Counted from the stretch's first letter, positions 35,691-49,700 are shown. The stretch: 64,000 nt of DNA from Balanoglossus misakiensis (GCA_040954595.2 CM082591.2:930001-994000), one strand, 5' to 3'. The notes: generated by a model from the letters alone, not told the origin. Numbers and translations: made by a program.

Positions 35691-38600
35691 GTCGATTTTT
35701 CAACATTTTCCTGAGCTATAACCCATGGTTTTTTCAAAAAATGACCAAATTTCGAAAATTCGCAAAGTCGAAAAATCGTCGATTTTTCAACATTTTCCTG
35801 AGCTATAACCCATGGATTTTTCAAAAAATGACCAAATTTCGAAAATTCGCAAAGTCGAAAAATCCTCGATTTTTGAAGATTTTCCTGAGCTATAACCCAT
35901 GATTTTTTCAAAAAATGACCAAATTTCGAAAATTCGCAAAGTCGAAAAATCGTCGATTTTTCAACATTTTCCTGAGCTATAACCCATGGTTTTTTCAAAA
36001 AATGACCAAATTTCGAAAATTCGCAAAGTCGAAAAATCCTCGATTTTTCAACATTTTCCTGAGCTATAACCCATGATTTTTTTCAAAAAATGACCAAATT
36101 TCGAAAATTCGCAAAGTCGAAAAATCCTCGATTTTTGAAGATTTTCCTGAGCTATAACCCATGATTTTTTCAAAAAATGACCAAATTTCGAAAGTTCGCA
36201 AAGTCGAAAAATCCTCGATTTTTCAACATTTTCCTGAGCTATAACCCATGATTTTTTCAAAAAATGACCATTTTTCGAAAGTTCGCAAAGTCGAAAAATC
36301 CTCGATTTTTGAAGATTTTCCTGAGCTATAACCCATGATTTTTTCAAAAAATGACCAAATTTCGAAAGTTCGCAAAGTCGAAAAATCCTCGATTTTTGAA
36401 GATTTTCCTGAGCTATAACCCATGATTTTTTCAAAAAATGACCAAATTTCGAAATTTCGCAAAGTCGAAAAATCCTCGATTTTTGAAGATTTTCCTGAGC
36501 TATAACCCATGTTTTTTTCAAAAAATGACCAAATTTCGAAAATTCGCAAAGTCGAAAAATCCTCGATTTTTGAAGATTTTCCGGAGCTATAACCCATGAT
36601 TTTTTCAAAAAATGACCAAATTTTGAAAATTCGCAAAGTCGAAAAATCCTCGATTTTTGAAGATTTTCCGGAGCTATAACCCATGATTTTTTCAAAAAAT
36701 GACCAAATTTCGAAAATTCGCAAAGACGAAAAATCCTCGATTTTTGAAGATTTTCCTGAGCTATAACCCATGATTTTTTCAAAAAATGACCAAATTTCGA
36801 AAATTCGCAAAGTCGAAAAATCCTCGATTTTTGAAGATTTTCCTGAGCTATAACCCATGATTTTTTCAAAAAATGACCAAATTTCGAAATTTCGCAAAGT
36901 CGAAAAATCCTCGATTTTTGAAGATTTTCCTGAGCTATAACCCATGATTTTTTCAAAAAATGACCAAATTTCGAAAATTCGCAAAGTCGAAAAATCCTCG
37001 ATTTTTGAAGATTTTCCTGAGCTATAACCCATGATTTTTTCAAAAAAAGACCAAATTTCGAAAATTCGCAAAGTCGAAAAATCCTCGATTTTTGAAGATT
37101 TTCCTGAGCTATAACCCATGATTTTTTCAAAAAATGACCAAATTTCGAAAATTCGCAAAGTCGAAAAATCCTCGATTTTTGAAGATTTTCCTGAGCTATA
37201 ACCCATGATTTTTTCAAAAAATGACCAAATTTCGAAAATTCGCAAAGTCGAAAAATCCTCGATTTTTGAAGATTTTCCTGAGCTATAACCCATGATTTTT
37301 TCAAAAAATGACCAAATTTCGAAAATTCGCAAAGTCGAAAAATCCTCGATTTCTGAAGATTTTCCTGAGCTATAACCCATGATTTTTTCAAAAAATGACC
37401 AAATTTCGAAAATTCGCAAAGTCGAAAATTCCTCGATTTTTGAAGATTTTCCTGAGCTATAACCCATGATTTTTTCAAAAAATGACCAAATTTCGAAAAT
37501 TCTCAAAGTCGAAAAATCCTCGATTTTTGAAGATTTTCCTGAGCTATAACCCATGATTTTTTCAAAAAATGACCAAATTTCGAAAGTTCTCAAAGTCGAA
37601 AAATCCTCGATTTTTGAAGATTTTCCTGAGCTATAACCCATGATTTTTTCAAAAAATGACCAAATTTCGAAAGTTCGCAAAGTCGAAAAATCCTCGATTT
37701 TTGAAGATTTTCCTGAGCTATAACCCATGATTTTTTCAAAAAATGACCAATTTTCGAAAGTTCGCAAAGTCGAAAAATCCTGGATTTTTGAAGATTTTCC
37801 TGAGCTATAACCCATGATTTTTTCAAAAAATGACCAAATTTCGAAAGTTCGCAAAGTCGAAAAATCCTCGATTTTTGAAGATTTTCCTGAGCTATAACCC
37901 ATGATTTTTTCAAAAAATGACCAAATTTCGAAAGTTCGCAAAGTCGAAAAATCCTCGCTTTTTGAAGATTTTCCTGAGCTATAACCCATGATTTTTTCAA
38001 AAAATGACCAAATTTCGAAAGTTCGCAAAGTCGAAAAATCCTCGATTTTTCAACATTTTCCTGAGCTATAACCCATGATTTTTTCAAAAAATGACCATTT
38101 TTCGAAAGTTCGCAAAGTCGAAAAATCCTCGATTTTTGAAGATTTTCCTGAGCTATAACCCATGATTTTTTCAAAAAATGACCAAATTTCGAAAGTTCGC
38201 AAAGTCGAAAAATCCTCGATTTTTGAAGATTTTCCTGAGCTATAACCCATGATTTTTTCAAAAAATGACCAAATTTCGAAATTTCGCAAAGTCGAAAAAT
38301 CCTCGATTTTTGAAGATTTTCCTGAGCTATAACCCATGATTTTTTCAAAAAATGACCAAATTTCGAAAATTCGCAAAGTCGAAAAATCCTCGATTTTTGA
38401 AGATTTTCCTGAGCTATAACCCATGATTTTTTCAAAAAAAGACCAAATTTCGAAAGTTCGCAAAGTCGAAAAATCCTCGATTTTTGAAGATTTTCCTGAG
38501 CTATAACCCATGATTTTTTCAAAAAATGACCAAATTTCGAAAGTTCGCAAAGTCGAAAAATCCTCGATTTTTGAAGATTTTCCTGAGCTATAACCCATGA

Positions 38601-41600
38601 TTTTTTCAAAAAATGACCAAATTTCGAAAATTCGCAAAGTCGAAAAATCCTCGATTTTTGAAGATTTTCCTGAGCTATAACCCATGATTTTTTCAAAAAA
38701 TGACCAAATTTCGAAAATTCGCAAAGTCGAAAAATCCTCGATTTTTGAAGATTTTCCTGAGCTATAACCCATGATTTTTTCAAAAAATGACCAAATTTCG
38801 AAAATTCGCAAAGTCGAAAAATCCTCGATTTTTGAAGATTTTCCTGAGCTATAACCCATGATTTTTTCAAAAAATGACCAAATTTCGAAAATTCGCAAAG
38901 TCGAAAAATCCTCGATTTTTGAAGATTTTCCTGAGCTATAACCCATGATTTTTTCAAAAAATGACCAAATTTCGAAAATTCGCAAAGTCGAAAAATCCTC
39001 GATTTTTGAAGATTTTCCTGAGCTATAACCCATGATTTTTTCAAAAAATGACCAAATTTCGAAAATTCGCAAAGTCGAAAAATCCTCGATTTTTGAAGAT
39101 TTTCCTGAGCTATAACCCATGATTTTTTCAAAAAATGACCAAATTTCGAAAGTTCGCAAAGTCGAAAAATCCTCGAATTTTGAAGATTTTCCTGAGCTAT
39201 AACCCATGATTTTTTCAAAAAATGACCAATTTTCGAAAGTTCGCAAAGTCGAAAAATCCTCGATTTTTGAAGATTTTCCTGAGCTATAACCCATGATTTT
39301 TTCAAAAAATGACCAAATTTCGAAAGTTCGCAAAGTCGAAAAATCCTCGATTTTTGAAGATTTTCCTGAGCTATAACCCATGATTTTTTCAAAAAATGAC
39401 CAAATTTCGAAAGTTCGCAAAGTCGAAAAATCCTCGATTTTTGAAGATTTTCCTGAGCTATAGCCCATGATTTTTTCAAAAAATGACCAAATTTCGAAAA
39501 TTCGCAAAGTCGAAAAATCCTCGATTTTTGAAGATTTTCCTGAGCTATAACCCATGATTTTTTCAAAAAATGACCAAATTTCGAAAGTTCGCAAAGTCGA
39601 AAAATCCTCGATTTTTGAAGATTTTCCTGAGCTATAGCCCATGATTTTTTCAAAAAATGACCAAATTTCGAAAATTCGCAAAGTCGAAAAATCCTCGATT
39701 TTTGAAGATTTTCATGAGCTATAACCCATGATTTTTTCAAAAAATGACCAAATTTCGAAAATTCGCAAAGTCGAAAAATCGTCGATTTTTCAACATTTTC
39801 CTGAGCTATAACCCATGGTTTTTTCAAAAAATGACCAAATTTCGAAAATTCGCAAAGTCGAAAAATCGTCGATTTTTCAACATTTTCCTGAGCTATAACC
39901 CATGGTTTTTTCAAAAAATGACCAAATTTCGAAAATTCGCAAAGTCGAAAAATCGTCGATTTTTCAACATTTTCCTGAGCTATAACCCATGATTTTTTCA
40001 AAAAATGACCAAATTCCGAAAATTCGCAAAGTCGAAAAATCCTCGATTTTTGAAGATTTTCCTGAGCTATAACCCATGATTTTTTCAAAAAATGACCAAA
40101 TTTCGAAAATTCGCAAAGTCGAAAAATCCTCGATTTTTGAAGATTTTCCTGAGCTATAACCCATGATTTTTTCAAAAAATGACCAAATTTCGAAAATTCG
40201 CAAAGTCGAAAAATCCTCGATTTTTGAAGATTTTCCTGAGCTATAACCCATGATTTTTTCAAAAAATGACCAAATTTCGAAAATTCGCAAAGTCGAAAAA
40301 TCCTCGATTTTTGAAGATTTTCCTGAGCTATAACCCATGATTTTTTCAAAAAATGACCAAATTTCGAAAATTCGCAAAGTCGAAAAATCCTCGATTTTTG
40401 AAGATTTTCCTGAGCTATAACCCATGATTTTTTCAAAAAATGACCAAATTTCGAAAATTCGCAAAGTCGAAAAATCCTCGATTTTTGAAGATTTTCCTGA
40501 GCTATAACCCATGATTTTTTCAAAAAATGACCAAATTTCGAAAATTCGCAAAGTCGAAAAATCCTCGATTTTTGAAGATTTTCCTGAGCTATAACCCATG
40601 ATTTTTTCAAAAAATGACCAAATTTCGAAAATTCGCAAAGTCGAAAAATCCTCGATTTTTGAAGATTTTCCTGAGCTATAACCCATGATTTTTTCAAAAA
40701 ATGACCAAATTTCGAAAATTCGCAAAGTCGAAAAATCGTCGATTTTTCAACATTTTCCTGAGCTATAACCCATGGTTTTTTCAAAAAATGACCAAATTTC
40801 GAAAATTCGCAAAGTCGAAAAATCGTCGATTTTTCAACATTTTCCTGAGCTATAACACATGGATTTTTCAAAAAATGACCAAATTTCGAAAATTCGCAAA
40901 GTCGAAAAATCGTCGATTTTTGAAGATTTTCCTGAGCTATAACCCATGATTTTTTCAAAAAATGACCAAATTTCGAAAATTCGCAAAGTCGAAAAATCGT
41001 CGATTTTTCAACATTTTCCTGAGCTATAACCCATGGTTTTTTCAAAAAATGACCAAATTTCGAAAATTCGCAAAGTCGAAAAATCCTCGATTTTTCAACA
41101 TTTTCCTGAGCTATAACCCATGATTTTTTCAAAAAATGACCAAATTTCGAAAATTCGCAAAGTCGAAAAATCGTCGATTTTTCAACATTTTCCTGAGCTA
41201 TAACCCATGGTTTTTTCAAAAAATGACCAAATTTCGAAAATTCGCAAAGTCGAAAAATCGTCGATTTTTCAACATTTTCCTGAGCTATAACCCATGGTTT
41301 TTTCAAAAAATGACCAAATTTCGAAAATTCGCAAAGTCGAAAAATCGTCGATTTTTCAACATTTTCCTGAGCTATAACCCATGGTTTTTTCAAAAAATGA
41401 CCAAATTTCGAAAATTCGCAAAGTCGAAAAATCGTCGATTTTTGAAGATTTTCCTGAGCTATAACCCATGATTTTTTCAAAAAATGACCAAATTTCGAAA
41501 ATTCGCAAAGTCGAAAAATCGTCGATTTTTCAACATTTTCCTGAGCTATAACCCATGGTTTTTTCAAAAAATGACCAAATTTCGAAAATTCGCAAAGTCG

Positions 41601-42330
41601 AAAAATCGTCGATTTTTGAAGATTTTCCTGAGCTATAACCCATGATTTTTTCAAAAAATGACCAAATTTCGAAAATTCGCAAAGTCGAAAAATCGTCGAT
41701 TTTTCAACATTTTCCTGAGCTATAACCCATGGTTTTTTCAAAAAATGACCAAATTTCGAAAATTCGCAAAGTCGAAAAATCGTCGATTTTTCAACATTTT
41801 CCTGAGCTATAACCCATGGTTTTTTTCAAAAAATGACCAAATTTCGAAAATTCGCAAAGTCGAAAAATCGTCGATTTTTCAACATTTTCCTGAGCTATAA
41901 CCCATGGTTTTTTCAAAAAATGACCAAATTTCGAAAATTCGCAAAGTCGAAAAATCGTCGATTTTTCAACATTTTCCTGAGCTATAACCCATGTTTTTTT
42001 CAAAAAATGACCAAATTTCGAAAATTCGCAAAGTCGAAAAATCGTCGATTTTTCAACATTTTCCTGAGCTATAACCCATGGTTTTTTCAAAAAATGACCA
42101 AATTTCGAAAATTCGCAAAGTCGAAAAATCGTCGATTTTTCAACATTTTCCTGAGCTATAACCCATGGTTTTTTCAAAAAATGACCAAATTTCGAAAATT
42201 CGCAAAGTCGAAAAATCCTCGATTTTTGAAGATTTTCCTGAGCTATAACCCATGATTTTTTCAAAAAATGACCAAATTTCGAAAATTCGCAAAGTCGAAA
42301 AATCGTCGATTTTTCAACATTTTCCTGAGC
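35691..42330 (+). repeat. Satellite block 2, A and B subfamilies interspersed
   Basis: B-type monomers (GTCGATTTTTCAACATTTTCC split as GTCGATTTTT and CAACATTTTCC; CCATGGTTTTTTC) alternate with A-type runs, at 35.69-36.05, 39.78-39.97, 40.73-42.3 kb and elsewhere. A one-base T insertion near 36075-36080 shifts the 87-bp register. Confidence 0.88.
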
Positions 42331-45139
42331 TATAACCCATGATTTTTTCAAAAAATGACCAAATTTCGAAAATTCGCAAAGTCGAAAAATCCTCGATTTT
42401 TGAAGATTTTCCTGATCTATAACCCATGATTTTTTCAAAAAATGACCAAATTTCGAAAATTCGCAAAGTCGAAAAATCCTCGATTTTTGAAGATTTTCCT
42501 GAGCTATAACCCATGATTTTTTCAAAAAATGACCAAATTTCGAAAATTCGCAAAGTCGAAAAATCCTCGATTTTTGAAGATTTTCCTGAGCTATAACCCA
42601 TGATTTTTTCAAAAAATGACCAAATTTCGAAAATTCGCAAAGTCGAAAAATCCTCGATTTTTGAAGATTTTCCTGAGCTATAACCCATGATTTTTTCAAA
42701 AAATGACCAAATTTCGAAAATTCGCAAAGTCGAAAAATCCTCGATTTTTGAAGATTTTCCTGAGCTATAACCCATGATTTTTTCAAAAAATGACCAAATT
42801 TCGAAAATTCGCAAAGTCGAAAAATCCTCGATTTTTGAAGATTTTCCTGAGCTATAACCCATGATTTTTTCAAAAAATGACCAAATTTCGAAAATTCGCA
42901 AAGTCGAAAAATCCTCGATTTTTGAAGATTTTCCTGAGCTATAACCCATGATTTTTTCAAAAAATGACCAAATTTCGAAAATTCGCAAAGTCGAAAAATC
43001 CTCGATTTTTGAAGATTTTCCTGAGCTATAACCCATGATTTTTTCAAAAAATGACCAAATTTCGAAAATTCGCAAAGTCGAAAAATCCTCGATTTTTGAA
43101 GATTTTCCTGAGCTATAACCCATGATTTTTTCAAAAAATGACCAAATTTCGAAAATTCGCAAAGTCGAAAAATCCTCGATTTTTGAAGATTTTCCTGAGC
43201 TATAACCCATGATTTTTTCAAAAAATGACCAAATTTCGAAAATTCGCAAAGTCGAAAAATCCTCGATTTTTGAAGATTTTCCTGAGCTATAACCCATGAT
43301 TTTTTCAAAAAATGACCAAATTTCGAAAATTCGCAAAGTCGAAAAATCCTCGATTTTTGAAGATTTTCCTGAGCTATAACCCATGATTTTTTCAAAAAAT
43401 GACCAAATTTCGAAAATTCGCAAAGTCGAAAAATCCTCGATTTTTGAAGATTTTCCTGAGCTATAACCCATGATTTTTTCAAAAAATGACCAAATTTCGA
43501 AAATTCGCAAAGTCGAAAAATCCTCGATTTTTGAAGATTTTCCTGAGCTATAACCCATGATTTTTTCAAAAAATGACCAAATTTCGAAAATTCGCAAAGT
43601 CGAAAAATCCTCGATTTTTGAAGATTTTCCTCAGCTATAACCCATGATTTTTTCAAAAAATGACCAAATTTCGAAAATTCGCAAAGTCGAAAAATCCTCG
43701 ATTTTTGAAGATTTTCCTGAGCTATAACCCATGATTTTTTCAAAAAATGACCAAATTTCGAAAATTCGCAAAGTCGAAAAATCCTCGATTTTTGAAGATT
43801 TTCCTGAGCTATAACCCATGATTTTTTCAAAAGATGACCAAATTTCGAAAATTCGCAAAGTCGAAAAATCCTCGATTTTTGAAGATTTTCCTGAGCTATA
43901 ACCCATGATTTTTTCAAAAAATGACCAAATTTCGAAAGTTCGCAAAGTCGAGAAGTCCTCGATTTTTGAAGATTTTCCTGAGCTATAACCCATGATTTTT
44001 TCAAAAAATGACCAAATTTCGAAAGTTCGCAAAGTCGAAAAATCCTCGATTTTTGAAGATTTTCCTGAGCTATAACCCATGATTTTTTCAAAAAATGACC
44101 AAATTTCGAAAATTCGCAAAGTCGAAAAATCCTCGATTTTTGAAGATTTTCCTGAGCTATAACCCATGATTTTTTCAAAAAATGACCAAATTTCGAAAAG
44201 TCGCAAAGTCGAAAAATCCTCGATTTTTGAAGATTTTCCTGAGCTATAACCCATGATTTTTTCAAAAAATGACCAAATTTCGAAAATTCGCAAAGTCGAA
44301 AAATCCTCGATTTTTGAAGATTTTCCTGAGCTATAACCCATGATTTTTTCAAAAAATGACCAAATTTCGAAAGTTCGCAAAGTCGAAAAATCCTCGATTT
44401 TGAAGATTTTCCTGAGCTATAACCCATGATTTTTTCAAAAAATGACCAAATTTTCGAAAGTTCGCAAAGTCGAAAAATCCTCGATTTTTGAAGATTTTCC
44501 TGAGCTATAACCCATGATTTTTTCAAAAAATGACCAAATTTCGAAATTTCGCAAAGTCGAAAAATCCTCGATTTTTGAAGATTTTCCTGAGCTATAACCC
44601 ATGATTTTTTCAAAAAATGACCAAATTTCGAAAGTTCGCAAAGTCGAAAAATCCTCGATTTTTGAAGATTTTCCTGAGCTATAACCCATGATTTTTTCAA
44701 AAAATGACCAAATTTCGAAAGTTCGCAAAGTCGAAAAATCCTCGATTTTTGAAGATTTTCCTGAGCTATAACCCATGATTTTTTCAAAAATGACCAATTT
44801 TCGAAAGTTCGCAAAGTCGAAAAATCGTCGATTTTTGAAGATTTTCCTGAGCTATAACCCATGATTTTTTCAAAAAATGACCAAATTTCGAAAATTCGCA
44901 AAATCGAAAAATCCTCGATTTTTGAAGATTTTCCTGAGCTATAACCCATGATTTTTTCAAAAAATGACCAAATTTCGAAACTTGGTCATGGGTTTCGCAA
45001 AGTCGAAAAATCCTCGATTTTTGAAGATTTTCCTGAGCTATAACCCATGATTTTTTCAAAAAATGACCAAATTTCGAAAATTCGCAAAGACGAAAAATCC
45101 TCGATTTTTGAAGATTTTCCTGAGCTATAACCCATGATT
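42331..45139 (+). repeat. Satellite block 3, subfamily A up to the inversion
   Basis: A highly uniform run of A-type monomers (about 42.33-43.7 kb nearly identical) followed by more varied A-type units with single-base deletions near 44400 and 44790. Confidence 0.88.
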
Positions 45140-45200
45140 TTAGGAAAACTTCAAAAATCTAGATTTGACTCCAAATTTCGAAAACTTGGTCATGGGTTAT
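45140..45200. other. Satellite inversion junction
   Basis: Plus-orientation monomer sequence stops after CCCATGATTTTAGG, passes through about 45 bases of partial monomer sequence (GAAAACTTCAAAAATC, TAGATTTGACTCC, AAATTTCGAAAAC) and resumes as TTGGTCATGGGTTATAGC in reverse orientation. A miniature inverted patch with the same TTGGTCATGGGT occurs upstream at 44983-44994 inside a plus-orientation monomer. Confidence 0.85.
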
Positions 45201-46790
45201 AGCTCAGGAAAATGTTGAAAAATCGACGATTTTTCGACTTTGCGAATTTTCGAAATTTGGTCATTTTTTGAAAAAAACCATGGGTTATAGCTCAGGAAAA
45301 TGTTGAAAAATCGACGATTTTTCGACTTTGCGAATTTTCGAAATTTGGTCATTTTTTGAAAAAATCATGGGTTATAGCTCAGGAAAATCTTCAAAAATCG
45401 AGGATTTTTCGACTTTGCGAATTTTCGAAATTTGGTCATTTTTTGAAAAAACCATGGGTTATAGCTCAGGAAAATGTTGAAAAATCGACGATTTTTCGAC
45501 TTTGCGAATTTTCGAAATTTGGTCATTTTTTGAAAAAATCATGGGTTATAGCTCAGGAAAATCTTCAAAAATCGAGGATTTTTCGACTTTGCGAATTTTC
45601 GAAATTTGGTCATTTTTTGAAAAAATCATGGGTTATAGCTCAGGAAAATCTTCAAAAATCGAGGATTTTTCGACTTTGCGAATTTTCGAAATTTGGTCAT
45701 TTTTTGAAAAAATCATGGGTTATAGCTCAGGAAAATCTTCAAAAATCGAGGATTTTTCGACTTTGCGAATTTTCGAAATTTGGTCATTTTTGAAAAAATC
45801 ATGGGTTATAGCTCAGGAAAATCTTCAAAAATCGAGGATTTTTCGACTTTGCGAATTTTCGAAATTTGGTCATTTTTTGAAAAAATCATGGGTTATAGCT
45901 CAGGAAAATCTTCAAAAATCGAGGATTTTTCGACTTTGCGAATTTTCGAAATTTGGTCATTTTTTGAAAAAATCATGGGTTATAGCTCAGGAAAATCTTC
46001 AAAAATCGAGGATTTTTCGACTTTGCGAACTTTCGAAATTTGGTCATTTTTTGAAAAAATCATGGGTTATAGCTCAGGAAAATCTTCGAAAATCGAGGAT
46101 TTTTCGACTTGGCGAACTTTCGAAATTTGGTCATTTTTTGAAAAAATCATGGGTTATAGCTCAGGAAAATCTTCAAAAATCGAGGATTTTTCGACTTTGC
46201 GAATTTTCGAAATTTGGTCATTTTTGAAAAAATCATGGGTTATAGCTCAGGAAAATCTTCAAAAATCGAGGATTTTTCGACTTTGCGAATTTTCGAAATT
46301 TGGTCATTTTTTGAAAAAATCATGGGTTATAGCTCAGGAAAATCTTCAAAAATCGAGGACTTCTCGACTTTGCGAACTTTCGAAATTTGGTCATTTTTTG
46401 AAAAAATCATGGGTTATAGCTCAGGAAAATCTTCAAAATCGAGGATTTTTCGACTTTGCGAATTTTCGAAATTTGGTCATCTTTTGAAAAAATCATGGGT
46501 TATAGCTCAGGAAAATCTTCAAAAATCGAGGATTTTTCGACTTTGCGAATTTTCGAAATTTGGTTCATCTTTTTGAAAAAATCATGGGTTATAGCTGAGG
46601 AAAATCTTCAAAAATCGACGATTTTTCGACTTGCGAATTTTCGAAATTTGGTCATTTTTGAAAAAAATCATGGGTTATAGCTCAGGAAAATCTTCAAAAA
46701 TCGAGGATTTTTCGACTTTGCGAATTTTCGAAATTTGGTCATTTTTTGAAAAAATCATGGGTTATAGCTCAGGAAAATGGAAAAGTCTTG
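45201..46790 (-). repeat. Satellite block 4, inverted, mostly subfamily A
   Basis: Reverse-orientation monomers, mainly A-type (CTTCAAAAATCGAGG, AATCATGGG), with B-type units at the start. Many one-base indels from about 46.4 kb on. Confidence 0.88.
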
Positions 46791-49700
46791 CAAAAATCGA
46801 CGATTTTTCGACTTTGCGAATTTTCGAAATTTGGTCATTTTTTGAAAAAACCATGGGTTATAGCTCAGGAAAATGTTGAAAAATCGACGATTTTTCGACT
46901 TTGCGAATTTTCGAAATTTGGTCATTTTTTGAAAAAACCATGGGTTATAGCTCAGGAAAATGTTGAAAAATCGACGATTTTTCGACTTTGCGAATTTTCG
47001 AAATTTGGTCATTTTTTGAAAAAACCATGGGTTATAGCTCAGGAAAATGTTGAAAAATCGACGATTTTCGACTTTGCGAATTTTCGAAATTTGGTCATTT
47101 TTTGAAAAAAACCATGGGTTATAGCTCAGGAAAATGTTGAAAAATCGACGATTTTTCGACTTTGCGAATTTTCGAAATTTGGTCATTTTTTGAAAAAACC
47201 ATGGGTTATAGCTCAGGAAAATGTTGAAAAATCGACGATTTTTCGACTTTGCGAATTTTCGAAATTTGGTCATTTTTTGAAAAAACCATGGGTTATAGCT
47301 CAGGAAAATGTTGAAAAATCGACGATTTTCGACTTTGCGAATTTTCGAAATTTGGTCATTTTTTGAAAAACCATGGGTTATAGCTCAGGAAAATGTTGAA
47401 AAATCGACGATTTTTCGACTTTGCGAATTTCGAAATTTGGTCATTTTTGAAAAAACCATGGGTTATAGCTCAGGAAAATGTTGAAAAATCGACGATTTTT
47501 CGACTTTGCGAATTTTCGAAATTTGGTCATTTTTTGAAAAAACCATGGGTTATAGCTCAGGAAAATGTTGAAAAATCGACGATTTTTCGACTTTGCGAAT
47601 TTTCGAAATTTGGTCATTTTTTGAAAAAACCATGGGTTATAGCTCAGGAAAATGTTGAAAAATCGACGATTTTTCGACTTTGCGATTTTCGAAATTTGGT
47701 CATTTTTTGAAAAAACCATGGGTTATAGCTCAGGAAAATGTTGAAAATCGACGATTTTTCGACTTTGCGAATTTTCGAAATTTGGTCATTTTTGAAAAAA
47801 ACATGGGTTATAGCTCAGGAAAATGTTGAAAAATCGACGATTTTTCGACTTTGCGAATTTTCGAAATTTGGTCATTTTTTGAAAAAACCATGGTTATAGC
47901 TCAGGAAAATGTTGAAAATCGACGATTTTTCGACTTTGCGAATTTTCGAAATTTGGTCATTTTTGAAAAAAACCATGGGTTATAGCTCAGGAAAATGTTG
48001 AAAAATCGACGATTTTTCGACTTTGCGAATTTTCGAAATTTGGTCATTTTTTGAAAAAACCATGGGTTATAGCTCAGGAAAATGTTGAAAAATCGACGAT
48101 TTTTCGACTTTGCGAATTTTCGAAATTTGGTCATTTTTTGAAAAAACCATGGGTTATAGCTCAGGAAAATGTTGAAAAATCGACGATTTTTCGACTTTGC
48201 GAATTTTCGAAATTTGGTCATTTTTTGAAAAAAACCATGGGTTATAGCTCAGGAAAATGTTGAAAAATCGACGATTTTTCGACTTTGCGAATTTTCGAAA
48301 TTTGGTCATTTTTTGAAAAAACCATGGGTTATAGCTCAGGAAAATGTTGAAAAATCGACGATTTTTCGACTTTGCGAATTTTCGAAATTTGGTCATTTTT
48401 TGAAAAAACCATGGGTTATAGCTCAGGAAAATGTTGAAAAATCGACGATTTTTCGACTTTGCGAATTTTCGAATTTGGTCATTTTTTGAAAAAACCCATG
48501 GTTATAGCTCAGGAAAATGTGAAAAATCGACGATTTTTCGACTTTGCGAATTTTCGAAATTTGGTCATTTTTTGAAAAACCAGGGTTATAGCTCAAGGAA
48601 AATGTTGAAAAATCGACGATTTTTCGACTTTGCGAATTTTCGAAATTTGGTCATTTTTTGAAAAAACCATGGGTTATAGCTCAGGAAAATGTTTAAAAAT
48701 CGACGATTTTTCGACTCTCGGAGATGTGTATCTCTGCTGTCCAATTTTTGAAAAAACCATGGGTTACTAGCTCAGGAAATGTTGAAAAATCGACGATTTT
48801 CATTTTTTGAAAAAACCATGGGTTATAGCTCAGGAAAATGTTGAAAAATCGACGATTTTTCGACTTTGCGAATTTTCGAAATTTGGTCATTTTTTGAAAA
48901 AACCATGGGTTATAGCTCAGGAAAATGTTGAAAAATCGACGATTTTTCGACTTTGCGAATTTTCGAAATTTGGTCATTTTTTGAAAAAACCATGGGTTAT
49001 AGCTCAGGAAAATGTTGAAAAATCGACGATTTTTCGACTTTGCGAATTTTCGAAATTTGGTCATTTTTTGAAAAAACCATGGGTTATAGCTCAGGAAAAT
49101 GTTGAAAAATCGACGATTTTTCGACTTTGCGAATTTTCGAAATTTGGTCATTTTTTGAAAAAACCATGGGTTATAGCTCAGGAAAATGTTGAAAAATCGA
49201 CGATTTTTCGACTTTGCGAATTTTCGAAATTTGGTCATTTTTTGAAAAAACCATGGGTTATAGCTCAGGAAAATGTTGAAAAATCGACGATTTTTCGACT
49301 TTGCGAATTTTCGAAATTTGGTCATTTTTTGAAAAAACCATGGGTTATAGCTCAGGAAAATGTTGAAAAATCGACGATTTTTCGACTTTGCGAATTTTCG
49401 AAATTTGGTCATTTTTTGAAAAAACCATGGGTTATAGCTCAGGAAAATGTTGAAAAATCGACGATTTTTCGACTTTGCGAATTTTCGAAATTTGGTCATT
49501 TTTTGAAAAAACCATGGGTTATAGCTCAGGAAAATGTTGAAAAATCGACGATTTTTCGACTTTGCGAATTTTCGAAATTTGGTCATTTTTTGAAAAAACC
49601 ATGGGTTATAGCTCAGGAAAATGTTGAAAAATCGACGATTTTTCGACTTTGCGAATTTTCGAAATTTGGTCATTTTTTGAAAAAAACATGGGTTATAGCT

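Noticed and set aside
21275-44949. Minus-strand ORFs of 2268, 2601, 1383 and 1052 codons made of 29-residue repeats
   Set aside because: They are by-products of an 87-bp satellite. Other frames on the same strand and frames on the opposite strand are open over the same DNA, the ORF ends simply mark subfamily changes, and variation shows no codon-position bias that I can see.
20861-45139. CENP-B box in the satellite monomer
   Set aside because: The TTCG motifs are not followed at the required spacing by A and CGGG; no monomer fits the box.
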